This document shows positions 48,616-55,536 of a DNA stretch of 64,000 nt, one piece after another (position 1 is the stretch's first letter; every line of letters begins with the position of its first letter). The stretch lies in NCBI RefSeq assembly GCF_002860405.1, contig NZ_NMWV01000025.1, positions 180-64,179 of the forward strand. Direction: 5' to 3'. The position numbers and the translations under genes were made by a program. The notes under the pieces are model-generated. The model was given only the letters and a program-made list of their open reading frames with translations. It was not told where the DNA came from and did no database searches. Origin of the DNA: Bifidobacterium imperatoris. Its GTDB lineage: Bacteria > Actinomycetota > Actinomycetes > Actinomycetales > Bifidobacteriaceae.

Positions 48616-49614
48616 TTAGTCGCGTAGCGCCTTGCCGGTGAGTTCCAGGAACACGTCGTTGAGGCTCGGCGGCCGGCTGGCCAGGTGTCCAATGTTCGCG
48701 CCTGAAGTGCGCAGTACACCGATGAGATCAACGAGGTTGTGCTCACCGCGACGGCAACGCACCTCCAGTTCGCGTCCGTCGTAGGAGGCTTCGATGATGA
48801 ATGCGAACGCACGTATGGCGGCGAGTGTCTCGTCAGTCAGGTCAAGCGTTTCGATGGTGATGCGTTCGCCGGTGTCAATCATGTTCTTCAGCTCATCGGC
48901 TGTGCCGAGCGCCAGATGCCGACCGTGGTCCATGATGAGGATGCGGTCGCAGATTTGTTCGACTTCCTCCATGTAGTGACTGGTGTAGATCACGGTGGCG
49001 CCGGCCTTGTTGAGCTTCTGGATACCTTCGAGTATCGCGTTGCGGCTCTGCGGGTCGACTGCTACGGTGGGTTCGTCGAAGAAGATCAAATCGGGCTTGT
49101 GCGCTATGCCGCAGGCGATGTTGAGTCGTCGCAGCAAGCCTCCTGAGAGTTTGCCGGGGCGGAATTTGCGGAAGTCTTGCAACCCGGCGAATTCGATGGC
49201 CTCTTCGACCAGAGGTGCGCGGTCGGCTTTCTTCGGCACATACAGTGAGCAGAAGTAGTCGATGTTCTCGGTCACAGTCAGCTCGTTGAATACGGCCACA
49301 TTCTGCGGCACGATGCCGATGCGACGCTTTAGCGCATAGCTGGTGGGAGTCATCGGCTCGCCGAATACACGGACCGTACCGGAATCATAGGTAAGCAACG
49401 CCAGAATGCAGTTGATGGCCGTGGTTTTGCCTGAGCCGTTGGGTCCTAGCAGGCCAAAGATTTCACCTTGCCTCACGTCGAGATCAAAGTAGTCGAGCGC
49501 CACCATATCGCCATAGCGTTTGACCAGCTGACTCACATGAACCGCGGGAACGGCTGACTGAGTGGCCTGGGCAGTCTGAATGGTTTGAGTGGTTGCAGTG
49601 GTTTCGTTTGCCAT
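48616..49614 (-). CDS. ABC transporter ATPase (DrrA/CcmA type)
   Basis: The ATPase of the ABC-2 exporter. Walker A GPNGSGKTT and Walker B LIFFDEPTVAVDPQSR are clear. The signature reads LSGGLLRRLNIACG, with Leu where Gln is usual. A C-terminal DUF4162-like region follows. The start ATG at 49614 has AAGGGAG 5 bases upstream; 332 residues. A Thr/Gln/Ala-rich stretch opens the protein. It is the first gene of the operon. Confidence 0.9.
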   Translation of the reverse strand: MANETTATTQTIQTAQATQSAVPAVHVSQLVKRYGDMVALDYFDLDVRQGEIFGLLGPNGSGKTTAINCILALLTYDSGTVRVFGEPMTPTSYALKRRIGIVPQNVAVFNELTVTENIDYFCSLYVPKKADRAPLVEEAIEFAGLQDFRKFRPGKLSGGLLRRLNIACGIAHKPDLIFFDEPTVAVDPQSRNAILEGIQKLNKAGATVIYTSHYMEEVEQICDRILIMDHGRHLALGTADELKNMIDTGERITIETLDLTDETLAAIRAFAFIIEASYDGRELEVRCRRGEHNLVDLIGVLRTSGANIGHLASRPPSLNDVFLELTGKALRD

Positions 49615-49723
49615 AATCACTCCCTTCCTTGGATAGCTCCATCATCCCAATCGCAAGCACATGAAACCAGCCACATTCGTCACGAGTCCCAGCAAAAGCC
49701 ATGACATTTGTCACCAGATGTAG

Positions 49724-49737
49724 CAAACGGCCATTTG
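49724..49737 (+). repeat. Recombination site a (forward)
   Basis: CAAACGGCCATTTG. It encodes ANGHL on the plus strand at the left edge of the silent second-half cassette. The downstream flank TTGGA matches site d read on the minus strand, which suits an a-d exchange. Confidence 0.8.
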
Positions 49738-50404
49738 TTGGAGTTGCTAATGACGGAATATCGTAACGTCATCAATTCCATTGACACGTATGGCTGCATT
49801 GAGGACTTGGGCACAGTGGTTGGTGGTGCAACTCCATCAAAAAAGCGAGAAGAGTTCTTCACGACTTCCGGTATTAGCTGGGTGACGCCTAAAGATCTTT
49901 CTAATACAACAAATATATTCATTGAGCATGGCGCAACGGATATTACTGATGCTGGCCATCAATCCTGTAGTACAAAACTGATGCCTGCTGGTTCGGTCTT
50001 ATTTAGTTCGCGCGCTCCAGTTGGATATGTTGCGATTGCAGCGAAGGAAGTATGCACTAACCAGGGCTTTAAATCGGTTGTACCATCCGATAACATCGGC
50101 ACGGCATTCGTCTTCTGCTTCCTGAGGGACAATGCAAAGGAGATTGAAAAGGCGGGTTCCGGTACCACTTTTGTTGAAGTGTCTGGTAGGGCTATGCGTC
50201 ATTTTGCTGCCCCGATTCCTTCAGCTGAGCAAGCACGATCATTCAGTTCATACGCTGGACCCTTGTTGGATGCGATTAAGAACAACGAAAATGAAATCGC
50301 TGCTTTGGCGCAACTGCGTGATGCGCTGCTGCTCAAACTCATGTCTGGTGAGATCGATGTATCGAAGATCGAATTGCCTACGACGCCAGAACAAATCGTT
50401 CAAA

Positions 50405-50418
50405 CAAATGGCCGTTTG
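50405..50418 (-). repeat. Recombination site b (reverse)
   Basis: CAAATGGCCGTTTG on the plus strand, encoding TNGRL at the right edge of the silent second-half cassette. It is opposite in orientation to sites a and c. Shared flank: the bases CAGA just outside match site d read on the minus strand. Confidence 0.82.
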
Positions 50419-50496
50419 TCTGCCCGCCGCTTCGTTTTTTCTGTGGCTCGCATTATGCATGCAGTATTCGTACATGCATTGAGCGAAAGGTCCCAC

Positions 50497-51471
50497 ATGA
50501 TAGGAAACAACACCATCGAATCAATCCTGAAGGCCATGCAGAACACGTTGGATGCGCGACAGCTCAAACAGCTCAAAAGCGTACTGTCGGTCAACCTCAA
50601 CACAGAAACAATTCCCGATAACGACAATGAAGCCAACGAATTGCTGAATTCCTTTCTTACCGCCAAGGAACTTGAAGGATGCAGCGAGCGCACGTTGAAA
50701 TACTATGATTCAACACTTACACATTACTTAAAAGAAACCTTTGTTCCGCTGCCTCAAGTGGATACCGAACAGCTTCGAACCTATCTCGCCGAATACCAAA
50801 CGACGCATACCGTGGGGAAAGTCACGGTAGACAATATTCGTCGTATTCTTTCCACGTTTTTCTCATGGTTAGAGGATGAGGATTATATCGTCAAAAGCCC
50901 CGCACGTAAGATACGCCGCGTGAAAGCTCCAATCAGAGTCAAGGAAACCATCTCGGATGAAGACATGGAGCGTTTACGAGACGGCTGCGAAACGCCGCGC
51001 GATCTCGCTATGATCGACTTGCTTTCCTCCACTGGCATGCGAGTCGGCGAATTAGTGAAGCTCGACCGTAACAGCATCAACCTCATTGAACGCGAATGTA
51101 TTGTGCAAGGTAAAGGCAACAAGGAACGAAAAGCATACTTCGATGCCAGAGCCAAGCTACATCTTGAAGAATACCTGCAAGGTCGTAACGACGATAACCC
51201 TGCCCTATTCGTCAGTCTCAGCGGCGACCACGAACGCATTGCCATCTGTTCCGTGGAAAGCCGGCTTCGTTCTCTCGGCAGAAAGCTGCAACTTCCCCGC
51301 ATACACCCACATAAGTTCCGACGTACTATGGCCACCAATGCTATAAACCGCGGCATGCCAGTGGAACAGGTTCAGAAACTACTTGGACATGTCAAGATAG
51401 ACACCACCATGCAATACGCATTGGTCAGCCAAAGCAACGTGAAAGCATCGCATCGAAAGTATCTGGGGTAA
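50497..51471 (+). CDS. Tyrosine recombinase of the hsdS shuffling locus
   Basis: A 324-residue tyrosine recombinase of the XerC/D-like class. Catalytic residues are visible: R182 in STGMRVGEL, K207 in QGKGNKERKAYF, H272 and R275 in HPHKFRRT, H298 in LLGH and the nucleophile Y307 in TTMQYALV. An N-terminal core-binding (SAM-like) domain covers about residues 45-140. The ATG at 50497 follows GAAAGG; the same frame is open upstream into the half-hsdS cassette, so a longer fusion of up to 587 residues is possible. Its location among four inverted sites in an hsdS locus makes specificity switching its likely job. Confidence 0.92.
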   Translation: MIGNNTIESILKAMQNTLDARQLKQLKSVLSVNLNTETIPDNDNEANELLNSFLTAKELEGCSERTLKYYDSTLTHYLKETFVPLPQVDTEQLRTYLAEYQTTHTVGKVTVDNIRRILSTFFSWLEDEDYIVKSPARKIRRVKAPIRVKETISDEDMERLRDGCETPRDLAMIDLLSSTGMRVGELVKLDRNSINLIERECIVQGKGNKERKAYFDARAKLHLEEYLQGRNDDNPALFVSLSGDHERIAICSVESRLRSLGRKLQLPRIHPHKFRRTMATNAINRGMPVEQVQKLLGHVKIDTTMQYALVSQSNVKASHRKYLG

Positions 51472-51502
51472 TCAGCATTGTTCTTCTATAATCGAAACCA
51501 GC

Positions 51503-51841
51503 ATGACTCAACTTGGTAAAGCTGGAAGGAGAAGCACTTTGGTCTCATCACTAAACAGCCCAAAGCAAATGACCGATACGGCATATCTCAGTTCAGAGAA
51601 CGGCTTTACTGTGTTTGAATACTGCAAGGCTCGTATTCGGTTCCGCGCTCCTTACTCGTTGGAACGATATACCAATGTCAAGCAATGGGATAACGGATAC
51701 CTCGTGGTGGATGCAAAATACAAGCACAACACCGAGCCAGAAGAGGAATACATCGATTTGGCACCAATATTGAACGATCTGTACATTGATGCCGATCATT
51801 TCCTACAGCCGATCAAGAAAGTTGAGGTAGCTCATGCCTGA
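51503..51841 (+). CDS. Hypothetical protein, first gene of a three-gene operon
   Basis: The 112-residue protein may start at 51503 or at a later ATG such as MTDTAYLSSENGF (51569). The second half, VVDAKYKHNTEPEEEYIDLAPILNDLYIDADHF, loosely resembles DUF2442-type proteins that pair with DUF4160 genes. There is no signal peptide or membrane helix. Its stop overlaps the next start by 8 bases. It lies inside the invertible hsdS locus. Function unknown. Confidence 0.65.
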   Translation: MTQLGKAGRRSTLVSSLNSPKQMTDTAYLSSENGFTVFEYCKARIRFRAPYSLERYTNVKQWDNGYLVVDAKYKHNTEPEEEYIDLAPILNDLYIDADHFLQPIKKVEVAHA

Positions 51842-52067
51842 TATTGCTTCAATTGCCAGCAGCGCAGGAATGATTGTGAACGGTTATGCGTTTACTGACA
51901 CCGACAACGGGCATATTAAAGTGTTGAATCTCAACGATCCTGGCTCGGCCCTAGTGCTAGACCGTGAAGGCAATGTACTTGAGACTAGCATGGACGATAT
52001 AGAGGTCGGTATCGTTCAGGGATATTACCGAAACAACAAGGAGTTTCTGGAGGCCGACCATGCCTAA
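51834..52067 (+). CDS. Hypothetical protein, second gene of the three-gene operon
   Basis: The 77-residue acidic protein (MPDIASIASSAGMIVNGYAF, then VLDREGNVLETSMDDIEVGI) is probably small, beta-rich and soluble. It overlaps its neighbours by 8 bases on each side, with nearly identical junctions (ATGCCTGA and ATGCCTAA), indicating tight translational coupling. No family was recognised with confidence. Confidence 0.65.
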   Translation: MPDIASIASSAGMIVNGYAFTDTDNGHIKVLNLNDPGSALVLDREGNVLETSMDDIEVGIVQGYYRNNKEFLEADHA

Positions 52068-52341
52068 GTACTTCCAATTCATGGTCGCCGGATATTACCT
52101 GTATTTCACATCATTCTGTGTCATCGAATGCATGCACGTACACGCCAGCGACACCAAACTCACTGAATCAGGCTCCGCGAAATTCTTCGTCAAATCCAAT
52201 GGCGACACCACGCTTGAGCGACAAGGCAGACTGACCGCAAAGGAAGTCTCTGTAATTCAGAAATTTATCAAGAAGAACTATCGGGAGATGTACCTCAGGT
52301 GGAAGGAATACAGCACCGAGGACTTCTACGGACAGGCTTGA
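52060..52341 (+). CDS. DUF4160-like small protein
   Basis: The 93-residue protein has the DUF4160 pattern: an N-terminal MPKYFQFMVAGYYLYFTS, MHVHASDTKLTESGSAKFF in the middle and REMYLRWKEYSTEDF at the end. DUF4160 genes often sit next to DUF2442 genes in mobile DNA, and a toxin-antitoxin-like role has been suggested for such pairs but not shown. It ends 25 bases before the first-half hsdS cassette, so both could share a transcript. Confidence 0.68.
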   Translation: MPKYFQFMVAGYYLYFTSFCVIECMHVHASDTKLTESGSAKFFVKSNGDTTLERQGRLTAKEVSVIQKFIKKNYREMYLRWKEYSTEDFYGQA

Positions 52342-52366
52342 TTACAACACACAAATAACGATAGGT

Positions 52367-52861
52367 ATGCAATCAATGACATGGCGAAGCATGGCGCTTG
52401 GCGAGGCAATCACACTCAAGCGTGGATACGATCTGCCTTCAAAGAAACGAGTCAAAGGTAAGGTCCCTGTTTATTCGTCTTCAGGACGTTCTGGGGTTCA
52501 CAATGAGGCCGCAGTACACGGGCCAGGAGTAATCACCGGACGATACGGCACCATCGGTGAAGTTTTCTATGCGACAGATAACTATTGGCCGCTAAACACC
52601 ACTCTGTATGTCTCCGATTTCAAGGGGAATTACCCACACTTTATTTACTACCTACTGAAAACTATCAATTGGAACAATTACACAACAGCGAGCGCGGTTC
52701 CGGGCATCAACCGAAACCACGTTCACCATTGTGTAGTCACCATTCCCGATCTCACGACGCAGCATAAGATCGCCTATGTTCTAGGAACATACGATCAACA
52801 GATTGACTGTCTTACTCGGACAAACGGCCATTTGTCGCAGAGTTTTGTTCTAGCGGTGTAG
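52367..52861 (+). CDS. Truncated HsdS: alternative first-half target recognition domain
   Basis: The 164-residue half HsdS contains one TRD (ALGEAITLKRGYDLPSKK to GINRNHVHHCVVTIPDL) and the start of the conserved linker, CLTRTNGHL. It runs through site c and stops soon after at SQSFVLAV. It corresponds to the first half of the active hsdS, whose linker is CLTQTNGHLLEI. Inversion between sites c and d would join it to the active second half and finish the frame with NGRLSE-stop. As it stands it is probably non-functional as specificity subunit, though dimers of half subunits can work in some type I systems. Confidence 0.8.
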   Translation: MQSMTWRSMALGEAITLKRGYDLPSKKRVKGKVPVYSSSGRSGVHNEAAVHGPGVITGRYGTIGEVFYATDNYWPLNTTLYVSDFKGNYPHFIYYLLKTINWNNYTTASAVPGINRNHVHHCVVTIPDLTTQHKIAYVLGTYDQQIDCLTRTNGHLSQSFVLAV

Positions 52862-54038
52862 GCAGTTCAACCTTCGACACATCAATCTCACCGGACATAA
52901 GCTTGGGCAGCAGCGCATCACGTAGTTGTGACAGTTTTTTAATCTGCTTGGAATTTGCGCTTACGCTATTTAATAACATGGATAATCTTTGCCCAATTGC
53001 CTTTAGAGTTTTACCTTCGGGAATATGAATTGGATAGTTCAACGCATCCTTCACAGAGACCCGTTGCCTGCCGCTACTACCATTCATATGTCCAACCATA
53101 TATTCAATGAAGTTGCTGTTGCGCACCAAAAAATAGAAAATCTCGTTCGAGATTCCATCTTTGCCAGTTAAAATAATGTATTCTGTTGAGCCAAAAGCCA
53201 CTTCACTTTCGTTGAGAAAATTGACATAGGACGCTTTACCGTTTTCCAAACATGGAGTAATCCGAGCAAGAAGCGTGTCACCATTGGCGAATCGCATTCC
53301 ACCGTTATAAGCTTTCTCAATCCATCCACTGGGATATGACCCTGTAGTAGACAGACTGCTCATATCAATATATTTAGCTATCTCCCCTTTGCTCAATTGC
53401 CGTCGAGGATTACCTTCCGCTATATCACCAAGTAAACCTACGTTTCCTTCAGTGAGATCACAGAGCTTGAGCTTTTCATCGAATATGCTTTGTCCAATTT
53501 CCAACAAATGGCCGTTTGTCTGAGTGAGACAAGTACGTAACTTCTGCATGGAATCCAGGCAGACAACAATACGCTTGCGAACGGTCTTATCAGGCCACCA
53601 AACTGGCATTTCAGAAAGATAATTCATATCTATCTTCCCCGCGCCAATGCCCGTCATCTCCAGATTTTGTGAAATTACACTACGCTGGGATTGGAGCCAG
53701 AAATATAGATATCGCGCATCATCGTGATCAGGTACACTTAAGCGCTTTATATCCTGATTAAAAGCCATAGCTTTATCGACCCAAATAATAGGAATTCTCT
53801 TAAATAGCCCACTACCCCTTACAAGAAGAAGAATATCTCCTGGCTTAGCCATACAACTTCCAGCAGATACACCTTCATTTGTAATATAGAGCATTGAACT
53901 ATTAAGGGAATCTGCATCCATAGATTTTGCACTCACCCACGGTATATCACCATTCCAATACTCAGGATGGTTCTTTGATGGAGTTCCCCCGGAGCTTATA
54001 GAAGCAATATCAGATAAATAAATCCAGTTAGAGTCCAT
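52812..54038 (-). CDS. hsdS: Type I restriction-modification specificity subunit HsdS (active)
   Basis: HsdS determines the bipartite DNA target of the HsdMS methylase and HsdRMS nuclease. The 408 residues hold two TRDs: IYLSDIASISSGGTPSK to MPVWWPDK, then VGLLGDIAEGNPRRQLSKG to YPIHIPEGK. Each is followed by a conserved helix (VVCLDSMQKLRTCLTQTNGH; SKQIKKLSQLRDALLPKL). The start ATG at 54038 overlaps the hsdM stop by 11 bases with GGAGG upstream. Site d lies between the halves and site c at the very end (TNGRLSE). The second half shares about 120 bp of imperfect inverted homology with the silent cassette near site b. Confidence 0.93.
   Translation of the reverse strand: MDSNWIYLSDIASISSGGTPSKNHPEYWNGDIPWVSAKSMDADSLNSSMLYITNEGVSAGSCMAKPGDILLLVRGSGLFKRIPIIWVDKAMAFNQDIKRLSVPDHDDARYLYFWLQSQRSVISQNLEMTGIGAGKIDMNYLSEMPVWWPDKTVRKRIVVCLDSMQKLRTCLTQTNGHLLEIGQSIFDEKLKLCDLTEGNVGLLGDIAEGNPRRQLSKGEIAKYIDMSSLSTTGSYPSGWIEKAYNGGMRFANGDTLLARITPCLENGKASYVNFLNESEVAFGSTEYIILTGKDGISNEIFYFLVRNSNFIEYMVGHMNGSSGRQRVSVKDALNYPIHIPEGKTLKAIGQRLSMLLNSVSANSKQIKKLSQLRDALLPKLMSGEIDVSKVELPTPLEQNSATNGRLSE
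52821..52834 (+). repeat. Recombination site c (forward)
   Basis: CAAACGGCCATTTG. On the plus strand it encodes TNGHL of the truncated first-half gene; on the minus strand it encodes NGRL of the active HsdS C-terminus. The site is therefore used as coding sequence by two genes that overlap tail to tail. Confidence 0.85.
53505..53518 (-). repeat. Recombination site d (reverse), inside hsdS
   Basis: CAAATGGCCGTTTG on the plus strand; on the minus strand it encodes TNGHL in the middle of HsdS. On the plus strand the frame AAT-GGC-CGT-TTG-TCT-GAG-TGA (53507-53527) encodes NGRLSE-stop, exactly the HsdS C-terminus, so a plus-strand hsdS formed by c-d inversion would terminate correctly. Confidence 0.88.
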
Positions 54039-55533
54039 ACCCAATCGCCTCCAGGTTCTTCTTGATTTCGGCTTGCAGGCGGTTGGACTCCTCGAAGCAC
54101 TTGGCGAGTTCACCAGTCAGACGCTTCATCTTCTCATCGAATGGCTCATCGTCCTCTTCTTGCTCAGCAATGCCGACATAGCGGCCGGGAGTAAGAATGT
54201 AATCCTGCTTGGCAATGTCTTCGATAGACACTACGGCGGAGAAGCCCTTCTCCTCTTCCAGCGTTCCGTCACGAAACGTATCGAACGTGGACGCAATCTT
54301 CTGAATGTCCTCATCGGTCAGCGTGCGCTGTGAACGGCTGATCATCGTACCCATGTTGCGAGCATCTACGAACAGCGTCTTGGAATCAGCAGGACGCCCT
54401 TTGCGCAGGAACCATAGGCACACTGGAATCTGCGTGGAGAAGAACAGCTGCGTTGGCATCGCAACAATACCCTCCACCAGTCCGGCGTTGACGATGTTCT
54501 TGCGAATCTCTCCTTCATTGTTCGTCTGCGACGATAGCGAGCCATTGGCGAGCACTAAGCCGATACGGCCAGACTGCGACAGGTGGTGAATCATGTGCTG
54601 CATCCATGCGAAGTTCGCATTGCCTTCAGGCGGCACACCGTATTCCCAGCGTGGATCGTCCTTGAGCTTGTCGCCGCCCCAATCGGACAGGTTAAATGGT
54701 GGATTGGCGAGAATGTAGTCAAACCGTTCAGTGCGATGTAGATCGTTGAAGAACGTGTCATCGTTTTTCGGGCCAAGATCGGCATCGATACCACGAATGG
54801 CAAGGTTCATCGTGGCCATCTTCCACGTTGTTGGGTTCGACTCCTGACCATAGACGGAGATGTTGTTAATGTTGCCCTGATGGTTGCGCACAAACTCAAA
54901 GGACTGTACAAACATGCCACCCGAGCCGCACGCCGGGTCATAGACGCGCCCTTTGAATGGTTCAAGCACATTGACCAGCGTCTTCACCACGCACTTCGGC
55001 GTGTAGAATTCACCAGCATTCTTACCCTCCTGCGATGCAAACTGCGACAGGCAGTATTCATACGTGCGGCCGAGCAAATCATGGGTGTCTCCATTCTCAG
55101 CCATCTTCACGTTGGTAAACAGGTCGACCACTTCCCCGAGCCGGCGCTTGTCCAGTTCAGGACGTGCGAAGTTCTTGGGCAGCACGCCCTTGAGTTTCTT
55201 GTTCTCCTGCTCGATGAGCCTCATTGATTCATCGATGACCTTACCGACTTCAGGAGTGTGCGCGGCCGCAGCCACGACTTCCCAACGGGCTTCTTTCGGT
55301 ACCCAGAAGATGTTCTCGGACGTGTACTCGTCACGGTCTTCCTCGAATCCTTCGCCTTCAACCACCAATTCGGCGTGCTTCGCCTCAAAGTTGTCAGAAA
55401 CATACTTCAGGAAAATCAAGCCAAGAACGACATTCTTATATTCCGAAGGGTCGATGTTGCCACGCAATTTGCAGGCCGCATCCCAAATCTGCTCCTCGAA
55501 GCCGAGGGCTTTGGTGCTTGTCTTTTTCGCCAT
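54028..55533 (-). CDS. hsdM: Type I restriction-modification methylase subunit HsdM
   Basis: An N6-adenine methyltransferase that with HsdS protects host DNA. The 501 residues show the N-terminal HsdM helical domain (IWDAACKLRGNIDPSEYKN), the SAM-binding motif YDPACGSGGMFVQS and the catalytic NPPFNLSDWGGD. It begins 3 bases after the hsdR stop and overlaps hsdS. No truncation is visible. Confidence 0.96.
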   Translation of the reverse strand: MAKKTSTKALGFEEQIWDAACKLRGNIDPSEYKNVVLGLIFLKYVSDNFEAKHAELVVEGEGFEEDRDEYTSENIFWVPKEARWEVVAAAAHTPEVGKVIDESMRLIEQENKKLKGVLPKNFARPELDKRRLGEVVDLFTNVKMAENGDTHDLLGRTYEYCLSQFASQEGKNAGEFYTPKCVVKTLVNVLEPFKGRVYDPACGSGGMFVQSFEFVRNHQGNINNISVYGQESNPTTWKMATMNLAIRGIDADLGPKNDDTFFNDLHRTERFDYILANPPFNLSDWGGDKLKDDPRWEYGVPPEGNANFAWMQHMIHHLSQSGRIGLVLANGSLSSQTNNEGEIRKNIVNAGLVEGIVAMPTQLFFSTQIPVCLWFLRKGRPADSKTLFVDARNMGTMISRSQRTLTDEDIQKIASTFDTFRDGTLEEEKGFSAVVSIEDIAKQDYILTPGRYVGIAEQEEDDEPFDEKMKRLTGELAKCFEESNRLQAEIKKNLEAIGYGL

Positions 55534-55536
55534 GAA

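Larger units (their letters stand above)
49708..50496 (+). pseudogene. Silent hsdS cassette: second-half target recognition domain, open into the recombinase
   Basis: This stretch encodes a half HsdS equivalent to the second half of the active subunit: the linker NGHLLELL, a TRD beginning IEDLGTVVGGATPSK, a conserved region (IKNNENEIAALAQLRDALLL), and the end LMSGEIDVSKIELP followed by TNGRLS. The active HsdS ends LMSGEIDVSKVELP and NGRLSE. Possible starts are a TTG at 49708 or ATG at 49750. Unlike the active gene, it has no stop after NGRLS and reads SARRF onwards into the recombinase frame. Sites a (49724) and b (50405) bound it. It is probably unexpressed as specificity subunit until inverted behind hsdM. 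Confidence 0.82.

Noticed and set aside
48585-48812. Extended N-terminus for the ABC-2 permease gene
   Set aside because: The extra 76 residues overlap the ATPase gene on the same strand, lack family similarity, and a strong ribosome site precedes 48584.
54825-54850. tRNA-like T-arm sequence (GGGTTCGACTCC)
   Set aside because: It lies inside hsdM coding sequence and no cloverleaf can be drawn around it.
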